This document shows positions 29,743-38,734 of a stretch of 64,000 nucleotides of DNA, piece after piece. The notes beneath the pieces were generated by a model. That model was not told the DNA's origin. It was given only the letters and a program-made list of their open reading frames with translations, and did not search any database. Origin of the DNA: Ruegeria sp. HKCCSA071. GTDB lineage: Bacteria; Pseudomonadota; Alphaproteobacteria; Rhodobacterales; Rhodobacteraceae. Each line of letters opens with the position of its first letter. Position 1 is the stretch's first letter. Location of the stretch: positions 434,001-498,000 of the forward strand of contig NZ_JAEDOX010000001.1 of the NCBI RefSeq assembly GCF_017872555.1, given 5' to 3'. Made by a program: the position numbers and the translations under genes.

Positions 29743-29789
29743 ATACGTCAGATTGTATGAGCCGAAGAAATTGCCACAATATCTGGTGT
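29743..29789. promoter_or_regulatory. Pair of NrdR-box-like sites upstream of nrdJ
   Basis: CCACAATATCTGGTGT (29774-29789) closely resembles the NrdR consensus acaCwAtATaTwgtgt. A weaker copy, ATACGTCAGATTGTAT (29743-29758), is centred exactly 31 bp upstream, with 15 bp between the sites. Paired boxes three helical turns apart are the known NrdR architecture on ribonucleotide reductase promoters. Confidence 0.7.
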
Positions 29790-29840
29790 TCAAGCTGGGA
29801 CGGTAACGGGCGAGGGTCGGATACGCACAGTCTAATGTCG

Positions 29841-29880
29841 TGCAGCCGTAGTGACGGCTTTTTCGCTGCACAAAGCAGCG
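29841..29880 (+). promoter_or_regulatory. Mutually exclusive hairpins in the nrdJ leader
   Basis: AGCCGT (29844-29849) pairs with ACGGCT (29854-29859), followed by TTTT, like a short intrinsic terminator. CGCTGC (29864-29869) pairs with GCAGCG (29875-29880). TGCAGC (29841-29846) could instead pair with GCTGCA (29865-29870). The competing pairings resemble an attenuator, but function is not shown. Confidence 0.4.
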
Positions 29881-29985
29881 ACCTGTACCTTTGTGCGCTT
29901 CTGTCGGCGTTGCGGTGGTGCTCCGCAACTCAATATGAAGTGCCGTGAACCGAAAACTGGGCGGAATTTAACTAGGGCTGCGGAC

Positions 29986-32900
29986 ATGAAGATTGAAAGA
30001 AAATTCACCAAACCAGGTCAGGATGCCTATTCAGAACTGGATTTTGTGTCCGCTACGTCTGAAATCCGCAATCCTGATGGAACCATTGTATTCCGTCTGG
30101 AAGGGATCGAAGTTCCATCACCCTGGTCGCAGGTGGCAAGTGACGTAATCGCCCAGAAGTACTTTCGCAAAGCTGGTGTTCCGTCCAAACTGAAGAAAGT
30201 TAAGGAAAAAGACGTACCCGAATTCCTTTGGCGGTCGGTTCCCGCTGAAAATGCTGAATTCGAGGGCGAGACTTCCTCCAAGCAGGTCTTTGACCGACTG
30301 GCCGGTGCGTGGGCATACTGGGGATGGAAAGGTGGTTACTTTTCTACCGAGGAGGATGCGCGCGCCTATTTTGACGAGATGCGGTACATGCTGGCGACCC
30401 AGCGCGCCGCGCCAAATAGCCCGCAATGGTTCAACACTGGCCTGCACTGGGCCTATGGGATCGACGGTCCGGCGCAAGGGCACCACTATGTCGACTTCAA
30501 AACCGGCAAACTGACCAAATCCAAGTCCGCCTACGAGCATCCGCAGCCGCACGCGTGTTTCATTCAGTCTGTCGATGATGATCTGGTGAACGAAGGCGGC
30601 ATCATGGATCTGTGGGTGCGCGAGGCGCGCCTGTTCAAATACGGCTCGGGCACCGGGACCAACTTCAGCCATCTGCGGGCCGAAGGCGAGGCACTGTCGG
30701 GTGGTGGCAAATCCTCGGGCCTGATGGGCTTTCTAAAGATCGGCGACCGCGCCGCCGGCGCGATCAAATCAGGCGGGACAACCCGTCGGGCAGCAAAGAT
30801 GGTTATTGTCGATGCGGATCACCCCGACATCGAACAATTCATCGAATGGAAGGTGATCGAAGAGCAGAAAGTGGCCTCGATCGTTGCCGGATCGAAGATG
30901 CACGAGAAGATGCTGAACGGCATCTTCGAGGCCATCCGGTCTTGGGATGGTGTCGCTGATGACGCTTATGATCCGAACAGGAACGACGCGCTGAAAAAGG
31001 CGGTTCGTGAAGCGAAAAAGGTCGCAATCCCGGAAACTTACATCAAGCGTGTCTTGGATTATGCCAAGCAGGGCCACGACAGCATCGAGTTCCCGACCTA
31101 TAATACTGACTGGGATTCGGAAGCCTATAGCTCGGTTTCGGGCCAGAACTCGAACAACTCCATCCGCGTCACCAATGCGTTTCTGACCGCTGTCGAGAAA
31201 GACGCCGATTGGGAACTGATCAACCGAACTGACGGCAAGGTCGCCAAGACGGTCAAGGCGAGGGACCTGTGGGAGAAAGTCGGCCACGCCGCTTGGGCCT
31301 GTGCCGATCCGGGCATCCAGTTCCATGACACGGTCAACGAGTGGCACACATGTCCAGAAGACGGCGAGATCCGCGGCTCAAACCCGTGCTCGGAATACAT
31401 GTTCCTCGATGACACGGCCTGTAACCTTGCCTCGATGAACTTGCTGACCTTCCTTAAGGATGGCGAGTTCCAGGCGGCGGATTATATGCATGCCTCTCGC
31501 CTGTGGACCCTGACGCTGGAAATCTCGGTGACCATGGCGCAATTCCCGTCAAAGGAAATCGCGCAACTGTCCTATGACTTCCGCACGCTGGGTCTGGGTT
31601 ATGCCAATATCGGCGGTCTGCTGATGAACATGGGCTACAGCTATGACTCGGATGAGGGCCGGGCGATCTGCGGCGCACTGACCGCGATCATGACCGGTGT
31701 GGCCTACGCGACCTCGGCTGAGATTGCGGGGGAGCTGGGTCCGTTCAAAGGCTATGAGCGCAACGCCGAGCATATGCTGCGCGTCATCCGCAACCACCGC
31801 CGCGCGGCGCAAGGCGTGACCGACGGGTATGAGAAACTGGCCGTCAAGCCCGTGCCTCTGGACCATGGTAACTGCCCCGACAAGCGTCTGGTCGATCTGG
31901 CCATGTCCGCTTGGGATGAGGCGCTGAGCCTTGGCGAGAAAAACGGCTACCGCAACGCACAGGCCACGGTGATTGCGCCCACCGGCACCATTGGTCTGGT
32001 GATGGATTGCGACACCACCGGGATTGAGCCAGACTTTGCTCTGGTGAAGTTCAAGAAGCTGGCCGGTGGCGGTTACTTCAAGATCATCAACCGCTCGGTC
32101 CCGTCGGCGCTGGAAAAGCTGGGCTATTCCTCGTCACAGATCGAAGAGATCGTTTCATATGCCGTTGGTCACGGCACCATCGGCAACGCGCCGGGGATTA
32201 ACCACACCTCGCTGACCGGCCACGGCTTTGGCCCGAATGAGCTGGCCAAGGTGGATGCCGCACTGGAAAGCGCATTCGACATCCGGTTCGTCTTCAACCA
32301 GTGGACACTGGGCGAAGATTTCTGCACCGGTGTTCTGGGCATTCCAGCGACCAAGCTGAATGACCCAACGTTTGATCTGCTGCGCCATCTGGGCTTTACC
32401 AAGGCGGATATCGACGCAGCGAACGATCACGTCTGCGGAACCATGACGCTGGAAGGCGCGCCGCATCTGAAGGAAGAACACTACTCGATCTTCGACTGCG
32501 CCAACCCGTGCGGAAAAAAAGGCAAGCGTTTCCTTGGGGTTGACAGCCACATCACCATGATGGCTGCGGCACAGAGCTTCATCTCGGGCGCGATCAGCAA
32601 AACGATCAACATGCCGAATGACGCGACCATCGAGGATTGCCAGAAAGCCTATGAACTCAGCTGGTCGCTGGGTGTGAAGGCCAACGCGCTCTACCGAGAC
32701 GGCTCGAAGCTATCGCAACCTCTGGCGGCAGCACTGGTCGAGGACGACGACGAGGCGGCCGAAGTGCTGGAAAGCGGCTCGGCGCAGGAAAAAGCCGTCG
32801 TTCTGGCCGAAAAAGTGATCGAAAAGGTTGTGGTCAAGGAAATGATCCGCAGCCATCGCGAGAAACTGCCGCATCGCCGCAAGGGGTATACTCAGAAGGC

Positions 32901-33606
32901 CATCGTTGGCGGCCACAAAGTGTACCTGCGCACAGGTGAGTTTGAAGACGGTCAATTGGGCGAGATTTTCATCGACATGCACAAGGAAGGCGCTGGCTTC
33001 CGGGCGATGATGAACAACTTTGCCATCGCCGTGTCGGTCGGGCTGCAATATGGCGTGCCGCTGGAGGAGTTTGTCGACGCCTTCACCTTTACCAAGTTCG
33101 AACCGGCAGGGATGGTGCAGGGCAACGACTCGATCAAGAACGCGACCTCGATCCTGGATTACATCTTTCGCGAATTGGCCGTGTCCTATCTGGACCGTAC
33201 CGATCTGGCTCATGTGAAACCCGAGGGCGCGACCTTTGATGATCTGGGCCGCGGTGAAGATGAAGGCGTTTCTAACGTTTCGGAAATCAGTGAAACTGCG
33301 GCGTCCAAGTCGTTGGAAGTGTTGAAACAAATCAGCTCGACAGGGTATCTGCGCAAGCGTCTGCCACAGGATCTGATGGTGTTAAACGGCAGTTATGGCG
33401 ACGTGGCCGGAATGTCGGAAACGGCAACTGTGTTCGAAGCGCCTGCCACCGAAACGGCAGTGGCAACCGGGATGGACGCCCGCACCAAAGCCAAGATGCA
33501 GGGCTATGAGGGCGACCCCTGTGGCGAATGCGGAAACTACACGCTGGTGCGTAACGGCACTTGCATGAAGTGCAATACCTGCGGCGCGACAAGCGGGTGT
33601 AGCTGA
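29986..33606 (+). CDS. nrdJ: Vitamin B12-dependent ribonucleoside-diphosphate reductase (class II)
   Basis: NrdJ makes deoxyribonucleotides with adenosylcobalamin as radical source, independent of oxygen. The 1206-residue protein has the RNR core with [15 protein letters not shown] near residue 140, [21 protein letters not shown] with active-site Cys, and [27 protein letters not shown] domain follows (about residues 970-1090, [15 protein letters not shown]), and the C-terminus ends in a Cys cluster, CGECGN...[13 protein letters not shown], used for thioredoxin-linked reduction. ATG 29986 has AGGG upstream and fits the family. NrdR-like boxes lie about 200 bases upstream. Confidence 0.97.
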   Translation: MKIERKFTKPGQDAYSELDFVSATSEIRNPDGTIVFRLEGIEVPSPWSQVASDVIAQKYFRKAGVPSKLKKVKEKDVPEFLWRSVPAENAEFEGETSSKQVFDRLAGAWAYWGWKGGYFSTEEDARAYFDEMRYMLATQRAAPNSPQWFNTGLHWAYGIDGPAQGHHYVDFKTGKLTKSKSAYEHPQPHACFIQSVDDDLVNEGGIMDLWVREARLFKYGSGTGTNFSHLRAEGEALSGGGKSSGLMGFLKIGDRAAGAIKSGGTTRRAAKMVIVDADHPDIEQFIEWKVIEEQKVASIVAGSKMHEKMLNGIFEAIRSWDGVADDAYDPNRNDALKKAVREAKKVAIPETYIKRVLDYAKQGHDSIEFPTYNTDWDSEAYSSVSGQNSNNSIRVTNAFLTAVEKDADWELINRTDGKVAKTVKARDLWEKVGHAAWACADPGIQFHDTVNEWHTCPEDGEIRGSNPCSEYMFLDDTACNLASMNLLTFLKDGEFQAADYMHASRLWTLTLEISVTMAQFPSKEIAQLSYDFRTLGLGYANIGGLLMNMGYSYDSDEGRAICGALTAIMTGVAYATSAEIAGELGPFKGYERNAEHMLRVIRNHRRAAQGVTDGYEKLAVKPVPLDHGNCPDKRLVDLAMSAWDEALSLGEKNGYRNAQATVIAPTGTIGLVMDCDTTGIEPDFALVKFKKLAGGGYFKIINRSVPSALEKLGYSSSQIEEIVSYAVGHGTIGNAPGINHTSLTGHGFGPNELAKVDAALESAFDIRFVFNQWTLGEDFCTGVLGIPATKLNDPTFDLLRHLGFTKADIDAANDHVCGTMTLEGAPHLKEEHYSIFDCANPCGKKGKRFLGVDSHITMMAAAQSFISGAISKTINMPNDATIEDCQKAYELSWSLGVKANALYRDGSKLSQPLAAALVEDDDEAAEVLESGSAQEKAVVLAEKVIEKVVVKEMIRSHREKLPHRRKGYTQKAIVGGHKVYLRTGEFEDGQLGEIFIDMHKEGAGFRAMMNNFAIAVSVGLQYGVPLEEFVDAFTFTKFEPAGMVQGNDSIKNATSILDYIFRELAVSYLDRTDLAHVKPEGATFDDLGRGEDEGVSNVSEISETAASKSLEVLKQISSTGYLRKRLPQDLMVLNGSYGDVAGMSETATVFEAPATETAVATGMDARTKAKMQGYEGDPCGECGNYTLVRNGTCMKCNTCGATSGCS

Positions 33607-33900
33607 CTTTAGCGCCCCGGCACCCCGGGGCGTAGGGGTCGGACGCTGCCCTAAGTAACCGACCCCGACGAATACGGAGAACAGGTCTGAGACTTACCAA
33701 GTGACCTTTCTCCACTCGGCCGACATGCCCGTGTTGGCCGGGAACAGGGTGGGGCGGAATATTTGCTCCCTCCCACTCTTTCACGGGGCGGGTGCGCTCG
33801 CCCCATGCGCAGTCCAGGCCGCAGGCAAAAAAACACCGGGCGGTCAACGAAATGAGCCTGGAAGGCGAAACTGACAGGGGGCTTCGGCCCCCTTTCTTTT
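33607..33900 (+). ncRNA. Candidate structured RNA or long structured 3' UTR downstream of nrdJ
   Basis: This stretch has no convincing reading frame but a dense series of perfect stems: GGGGTCGG (33635-33642) with CCGACCCC (33659-33666); GGAGAA+AGGTC (33676-33687) with GACCT+TTCTCC (33703-33713); a 9-bp stem 33717-33725 with 33732-33740; GGGGCG (33785-33790) with CGCCCC (33799-33804). It closes with a textbook terminator at 33876-33900. I could not match it to 6S, SRP, RNase P RNA or tmRNA. It could be an independent sRNA or the processed 3' end of nrdJ mRNA. Confidence 0.45.
33876..33900 (+). terminator. Strong intrinsic terminator
   Basis: AGGGGGC (33876-33882), a TTCG loop and GCCCCCT, then TTCTTTTTG. 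It lies 270 bases past the nrdJ stop and 250 bases before the EF-hand gene. Confidence 0.92.
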
Positions 33901-34148
33901 TGTCCTTCCGAGTCGTCCCGGATAAGCGCCACATTGCCGGATCGAGGTGGTCCTGTCGGGCAAGAGCCGCCGATACAGGTTTTGCCGGCTTCTTCAGGCG
34001 GAGGGCCGCAAACCCGACTCGGGCAAACACGCAAAGATTGGCGTGAAATCACGATACTCTACCAAAGCGCGTGACGCGCAGGGGGGCCCATGTGCTTCTG
34101 GGCGTCGTCCGGACGTAAACACAAACACACCTTTCAGGAGGCACTGAA
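33901..34148. other. Intergenic region upstream of the EF-hand gene
   Basis: About 250 bases with no supported gene. It includes a short hairpin GCGCGT/ACGCGC (34067-34079) and a strong Shine-Dalgarno AGGAGG just before the EF-hand ATG. The promoter is presumably here, but I cannot assign it. Confidence 0.4.
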
Positions 34149-34394
34149 ATGAAATCGCATTATTTGATCGGGCTTTCCATGGCCGTTCTGGGCTTGCCCG
34201 GCGTTGCTTCGGCCCAATCCTCAGCCGATACCAACGGTGATGGTCTGCTGACCATCGAGGAAATTCAGGCAGTCGTACCGGAAGTCAGCGCCGATACCTT
34301 CTCGGCCATGGATGCCAATGGTGACGGAGCGCTGGATGCAGACGAGGTCGCGATCGCGCAGGAGGCAGGATTGTTGCCGCCCAGCGACGGGTAG
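34149..34394 (+). CDS. Small secreted EF-hand protein
   Basis: An 81-residue protein with a signal peptide (cleavage expected after GVASA, residue 22) and two EF-hand loops: DTNGDGLLTIEE and DANGDGALDADE. It would bind calcium in the periplasm or outside the cell. A near-ideal TTCAGGAGG site precedes the ATG and a terminator follows, so it is a stand-alone, probably well-translated gene. Partners are unknown. Confidence 0.88.
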   Translation: MKSHYLIGLSMAVLGLPGVASAQSSADTNGDGLLTIEEIQAVVPEVSADTFSAMDANGDGALDADEVAIAQEAGLLPPSDG

Positions 34395-34408
34395 GCATTG
34401 TATGAACA

Positions 34409-34439
34409 GGCGGCCCGATCCCTTTCGGGCCGCATTTTC
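34409..34439 (+). terminator. Intrinsic terminator after the EF-hand gene
   Basis: GCGGCCCGA (34410-34418) pairs perfectly with TCGGGCCGC (34425-34433), followed by ATTTTCA. It ends 7 bases before the convergent MttB-family gene. Confidence 0.85.
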
Positions 34440-34445
34440 ATCACC

Positions 34446-35990
34446 TTAAGCGGGAAGATGGATTTTAAATTTTTTTCGAAGTTCGGCGTCCAGAACCGGG
34501 TCGAACCTTGCTGGGGAAGGGGTGGAAAGGATTTCCTCTTTCCTTGCCACGGCTTTTTCCACCAGATCGGGCTTGCCAAGCTCAACCCACTCTTTCGGTG
34601 AGGAGCGATCTCCGTAAGTCGGATAGACGTAATCTGACTGCATCCGGCTCAGCGTTGCGTCAGTTCCCAGATAGTGGCCTGGGCCGCCCATGCATACCGC
34701 CGCCATTTGATCCAGTGCCAGCGTGTCATCCGTCACTTCGATCCCGCGTACACAGCGTTGCGCCTGTCCGATCAAATCATCGCTGAGGATCAGACTTTCC
34801 AGGCAGAACCCCAGCAACGAGGCATGCATCCCGGCTGCCTCATATACCATGTTCAGACCGGACAGACCTGCCATGACATTCGAACACATCTGTTCCCATC
34901 CGGCTTGCATATCGGGCAGTTTCGAATCCGATGCGCCAGCCGCAGCTCCGCCCGGAAGGTCGTAGAACCGGTGCATCTGGGCACATCCGGCAGTCAGAAG
35001 GGCCTGTTCCCCTGAACCGATCGACATGGCACCGGTTCGCAGGTCCAAACCAAACGGCCAGGTGCCAAAAATCGCCGGAGCACCGGGACTTACGGCATTA
35101 ACATAAACCAATCCCGCCAGGCATTCCGCAGTTGCTTGCGTGATCGCACCGGCGATGGTCGACGGCGCTGTGGCTCCGGCCATACCAGCAGATAGCAGCA
35201 AGACAGGCATTCCGGCCTTGATGCATGCTTCCATCACTTCGCAGCTTTCGGTTGCGAATTTCATTGGAGGAACAACAAAGCAGTTCGAGTTCGACACGAA
35301 GGGTCGTTCGCGAAATTTGTCTTCACCGCCCGCAATCATATAGATCATCTCCATCGCTGGAGCGACGTGGCTTGGTTCGGTGAAAGATGTCCCGATGTGT
35401 TTGAATGACCCTGAACAGCAGGCGTAAATCGTGTTGAGGTCCATTTCGAGGTTGTCCGCGATGTCACGACAGACCATTGGCCGCTGCACAAAGTGTATAT
35501 TATCAAGCTGTTGGCAGATGCGTGCGGCATCGTGCAGATCTTGCACGGTGGAATGGCGATATTCCCGACCGTGGACGTCGACCATGGACACGGCCGCTCC
35601 GGCCGTACCGTAGTGCACCTTGGTGCCCGACAGTTCCAGATCGGTGTTACCGTCCCGGCTGTACAAAGTGACTGAACGGTTCGCCTTAGCAACCGTGTCC
35701 TCGACAAGGGCACGGGGGAAACGGATACGTCCATCGTCGCCCAAGGTGCAGCCCGCACCGACCAGATAGTCAATGCCACTTTGCGGCGCGTCCGCCAGGC
35801 CAATGGTTTCAAGCGCGGTCAGTGCTGCTTCGTGGATGCGTTCGATCTGTGCCTGTGTCAGTACATTCAGGACGCCGCCTTCCATTCCGGGGCGGACAGG
35901 TCGCAGGTGCTCGGGCAGTGCAGTTGCACGGGCAGCTCGGCGCGCGGCACGGCCGCCACTGCGCGAAGAATTGCGGGGTTGGTCGTTCAT
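34446..35990 (-). CDS. MttB-family (trimethylamine/glycine betaine-type) corrinoid methyltransferase without pyrrolysine
   Basis: A 514-residue TIM-barrel methyltransferase of the MttB superfamily. It has a basic N-terminal stretch (RSGGRAARRAARA), then VLTQAQIERIHEAALTALETIG, FTEPSHVAPAMEM, and AIFGTWPFGLDLRTGAMSIGSGEQAL. The reading frame is continuous with no in-frame TAG, so it is not a pyrrolysine enzyme; such relatives include glycine betaine methyltransferase MtgB. It would move a methyl group from a quaternary amine to a corrinoid protein, for which the 7493-8191 product is a candidate. Substrate is not predictable. An inverted repeat lies 30 bases upstream. Confidence 0.9.
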   Translation of the reverse strand: MNDQPRNSSRSGGRAARRAARATALPEHLRPVRPGMEGGVLNVLTQAQIERIHEAALTALETIGLADAPQSGIDYLVGAGCTLGDDGRIRFPRALVEDTVAKANRSVTLYSRDGNTDLELSGTKVHYGTAGAAVSMVDVHGREYRHSTVQDLHDAARICQQLDNIHFVQRPMVCRDIADNLEMDLNTIYACCSGSFKHIGTSFTEPSHVAPAMEMIYMIAGGEDKFRERPFVSNSNCFVVPPMKFATESCEVMEACIKAGMPVLLLSAGMAGATAPSTIAGAITQATAECLAGLVYVNAVSPGAPAIFGTWPFGLDLRTGAMSIGSGEQALLTAGCAQMHRFYDLPGGAAAGASDSKLPDMQAGWEQMCSNVMAGLSGLNMVYEAAGMHASLLGFCLESLILSDDLIGQAQRCVRGIEVTDDTLALDQMAAVCMGGPGHYLGTDATLSRMQSDYVYPTYGDRSSPKEWVELGKPDLVEKAVARKEEILSTPSPARFDPVLDAELRKKFKIHLPA

Positions 35991-36392
35991 TTCAAGAATC
36001 CGGTCGTTGAGTGATGTCTTAAGGTGTCAGCAAGCACACCTTTACGGCCGTCCTCGTGCGGCACGCCCACGATCTGCCCCAATGGTGCGGCTGATCAGGC
36101 TGATTTTCCAGTCGTCGTCTGCCATTTTGCCCCTCAACGTCTTGCGCGAGCATTCCAAAACACTGCGACACAATCTGTTCTATTTGCGACCTTTGAAAAT
36201 TATTCACGCGGACAAATCTCGCCGTCACTTTGCCAGATAATCATGCGCCGATATTTTCACCCATTTCGGCGGGAATCTGTTACACTGCATTCACTTACTT
36301 CTGAGGTCTGCGCCTGTGAGTTGAATTATGAACCAGTAGGCCACAGATTGAATTGAAGTCATGCCTCTGATCGAAACCAGAGCGGTGTTGCA
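35991..36392. other. Intergenic region between MttB-family and outer-membrane genes
   Basis: About 400 bases between divergent genes with no supported reading frame. It carries the inverted repeat at 36021-36042 and AT-rich stretches around 36190-36330 that probably contain promoters for both genes. I see no further structure that I can name. Confidence 0.5.
36021..36042. promoter_or_regulatory. Inverted repeat upstream of the MttB-family gene
   Basis: AAGGTGT (36021-36027) and ACACCTT (36036-36042) form a 7-bp inverted repeat with an 8-bp spacer, 31 bases before the ATG. It may be a repressor operator or a leader hairpin. Confidence 0.45.
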
Positions 36393-36923
36393 TTGAACCC
36401 GACTGTGAAACCTTTTTCCGTCCTTGTTGTTGCGATAATGTTCGCCGGTGCTGACCCTGTTGCCGCCGAGGACTGGACTGGCGGGTATGCTGGTTTCAGT
36501 TTTGGATTTGCAGATGCTGATGGTCCGGGTGGTGCAAATGGCGATGATACGGCCTTTGGTGCGCATCTGGGCTATGATCAGGATTTTGGGAATTTTGTTC
36601 TGGGCGGTGAGTTGGAGTATAATCGGCTGTCCCTGAACCTTGGCCAGTCTCAGGGCAGTCTCGACAGCATGACCAGCTTGAAACTGCGTGGCGGATATGA
36701 TTTTGGCAACGCTCTGGGATACGTGGTCGTAGGCGCGGCGCGGGCTGATACATCGGTCGACAGTGACACAGCCGCGGTTTACGGAATCGGACTGGCCTAT
36801 CCGATTGGCGAGAATTTAGTTATCAGCGGTGAAGCGTTGCGACAGAATTTCGACGATGTCACCCGGTCCAGCGGCAGTCTGGACACCAATGTTTTCAACC
36901 TGCGTACGACATTTCGGTTTTGA
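36393..36923 (+). CDS. Outer-membrane beta-barrel protein
   Basis: A 176-residue protein with a signal peptide (cleavage after PVAA, about residue 25) and alternating amphipathic strands such as WTGGYAGFSFGFA, FVLGGELEYNRLSL and LKLRGGYDFGN. It ends in Phe (TTFRF), the usual outer-membrane insertion signal. It fits the small porin-like OMP_b-brl group, probably eight strands. The start is a TTG at 36393, preceded by GAGCGG; GTG 36405 is an alternative. No operon partner. Confidence 0.8.
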   Translation: MNPTVKPFSVLVVAIMFAGADPVAAEDWTGGYAGFSFGFADADGPGGANGDDTAFGAHLGYDQDFGNFVLGGELEYNRLSLNLGQSQGSLDSMTSLKLRGGYDFGNALGYVVVGAARADTSVDSDTAAVYGIGLAYPIGENLVISGEALRQNFDDVTRSSGSLDTNVFNLRTTFRF

Positions 36924-36929
36924 ATGCGG

Positions 36930-38114
36930 CTATTCAGCCGCGTGTCGCTTGGCGAGCTGTGCTGAAAACGCGCACAGGGTTTTCAAGGCACTGACAAATT
37001 TCTCATCATCCACGGTCATGGCGACCCGAATGTGCCCTGCAGCGGCTTTGCCAAAGCTTTCGCCCGGCATGACGGCAATCGCATGAGTGTCCAGCAGGGC
37101 GTTCGCAAACTCTTCACCCGTCAGGCCGGTCGCCCGCACATCCAGCATCAGATACATAGAACCCTGCACCGGGACGAGCCCCACTGTGTTCTGTGCCGCC
37201 AATATGTCCATCGCAAATGAACGGCGGCGACGGAATGGCGCGGCGATCTTGTTTTCAAGTTCCTGTCCTGCGTTGAGTGCAAAGCTGGCCGCGTCCTGAA
37301 TGAACCCCGGTACGCCATAGGTTGTGTGAGTAGCCAGATCTATCAGGTGACGGATCACGTGTTCAGGACCAACGATCCACCCGCATCGGGACCCGGTCAT
37401 GGCATGAGATTTGGACATTGATCCAACCACCAAGGTACGGTCGGCCATTCCGGGCAGCGCGCGGGCGGACAGGTGCTCACCCTCCCAGATCTGGGTGTCA
37501 TAGACTTCATCTGATATCAACCACAGGTCACGGCGTTGGCAAACATCGGCAATGGCTTCAAGTGACTGACGGGAATACACCACTCCGGTCGGGTTGTTCG
37601 GTGTGTTGATCAACAGCGAAACCGCGCCTTCCGCGGCTGCATCGATCAAATCGGCGCGCGGTTGAAATGCATCCTCTGCAGCGGTCCGAACAGCGCGGGC
37701 AATGGCCCCGGCGCCGCGAATCGTCCCGGGATAAGTGGCATAATACGGGTCCAGAAACAGCCCGGTGTCGCCGGGATCGCACACCGCCATATACGCCGCG
37801 AACAGGGCGGACTGCCCACCGGGCGTGATCATTACATTGTTGCGCGTCGTTGGAATACCTGTGCGGGACTGAACCCGGGCAGCAACCGTATCGCGCAGCA
37901 AATCTGTTCCGGGCACCGTGGCATAACCGGTGTGACCGTTGCGGGCCGACAAGTCCATAGCGTGCAGGATCGAAGGGTCGGTACGAACGTCATGCTCGCC
38001 GATTGTCAATTCTGTCACAACATGCCCTTCATTCAGCATCCGTCGGGCGCGGTTGAACACCTCCCACCCGTCGCTGCCGCCGGTGATCTGCGTGATGCGC
38101 TTGGACAATTTCAT
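36930..38114 (-). CDS. PLP-dependent aminotransferase, class I/II
   Basis: A 394-residue fold-type I aminotransferase. Visible motifs are MITPGGQSALFAA, LLINTPNNPTGVVYS, the Asp/Tyr pair in WLISDEVYDTQ, the Schiff-base Lys in VVGSMSKSHAMTGSRCGW and the C-terminal substrate-binding Arg in HIRVAMTVDD. It resembles aspartate/aromatic aminotransferases, but the substrate is uncertain. It converges on the barrel gene and is separated from yjbR by 56 bases. Confidence 0.9.
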   Translation of the reverse strand: MKLSKRITQITGGSDGWEVFNRARRMLNEGHVVTELTIGEHDVRTDPSILHAMDLSARNGHTGYATVPGTDLLRDTVAARVQSRTGIPTTRNNVMITPGGQSALFAAYMAVCDPGDTGLFLDPYYATYPGTIRGAGAIARAVRTAAEDAFQPRADLIDAAAEGAVSLLINTPNNPTGVVYSRQSLEAIADVCQRRDLWLISDEVYDTQIWEGEHLSARALPGMADRTLVVGSMSKSHAMTGSRCGWIVGPEHVIRHLIDLATHTTYGVPGFIQDAASFALNAGQELENKIAAPFRRRRSFAMDILAAQNTVGLVPVQGSMYLMLDVRATGLTGEEFANALLDTHAIAVMPGESFGKAAAGHIRVAMTVDDEKFVSALKTLCAFSAQLAKRHAAE

Positions 38115-38170
38115 GACAAGGGTCCCGGTTACTCTGCGCTGAATGGGACAGAGCGGCAGGCGTTTGTCAA

Positions 38171-38515
38171 TCAGCTTTGCGGCGCTATCGAGGCCTGAGT
38201 TTTTTTGGTCAATGATGCGCGGACAAGGTCATAGGACACAGTCAAACGATGGCGCATTTCGTCAGCGCCGGTTTCAAACGGAAGACGCACCCAGCTGCGG
38301 TGGAAATAGGGGGCTTTTACGCCGATCCCGGCGTCTATCAGCATCTGCGCCGTCTCGATATCGGGCGTTTTGACGGAAACACCGTCATTTGCGATTCCGA
38401 TACAGGCGAACATCTTGCCACCAATTTTCCAGGCGTCATGGCCACCGCCCCAGGGATCGGAAAGTTCAGCACCGGGAAGCGTTTTGCAGATGGAATTGAC
38501 GAAATCTCGGTCCAT
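38171..38515 (-). CDS. MmcQ/YjbR family protein
   Basis: A 114-residue protein of the YjbR (CyaY-like fold) family, with the N-terminal signature MDRDFVNSICKTLPGAELSD, DAWKIGGKMFACI and the C-terminal SWVRLPFETGADEMRHRL. Function is not established; some members are proposed to bind DNA. ATG 38515 fits the family although its ribosome site is weak. Divergent from cysS and upstream of the aminotransferase on the same strand. Confidence 0.88.
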   Translation of the reverse strand: MDRDFVNSICKTLPGAELSDPWGGGHDAWKIGGKMFACIGIANDGVSVKTPDIETAQMLIDAGIGVKAPYFHRSWVRLPFETGADEMRHRLTVSYDLVRASLTKKTQASIAPQS

Positions 38516-38734
38516 GTTCGGCACTGTGCCCAACGGGGGTGGCAAACTCAACACTTGGCTTGTGAATGATCCCATGCTAACCGATGTCCCATGAACCCGG
38601 TGACCTGCATCATTATCTGCTGCATTACCTGCTGATTTATCAAGCGGGCCGGTTTCTTTCGTTTTCATCCCTGAGACAAGTTGCTAAGCCCGCGCCAACG
38701 CGCAAGCCTTTGCTGTTTCTTAGGAGCCCGACCG

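Larger units (their letters stand above)
29446..29985. other. Long intergenic region: promoter and leader of nrdJ
   Basis: About 540 bases without a credible gene. It contains two NrdR-like boxes (29743-29789), a TTGACC hexamer at 29725-29730 that may be a -35 element, and two adjacent hairpins (29841-29880). I looked for a cobalamin riboswitch and saw no GCCACTG-type B12 box. Confidence 0.6.

Noticed and set aside
29554-29928. Minus-strand frame of 124 codons in the nrdJ upstream region
   Set aside because: It crosses the NrdR-like boxes and hairpins, lacks a ribosome site, and the product has an unnatural composition.
33332-34052. Overlapping minus-strand frames (232 and 133 codons) after nrdJ
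   Set aside because: Products are Pro/Arg/Ser/Cys-rich as expected from noncoding high-GC sequence, one runs into nrdJ antisense, and the region is better explained by RNA structure.
34446-35990. Pyrrolysine-containing MttB
   Set aside because: The reading frame is continuous without an in-frame TAG, and no pyl genes are in the window.
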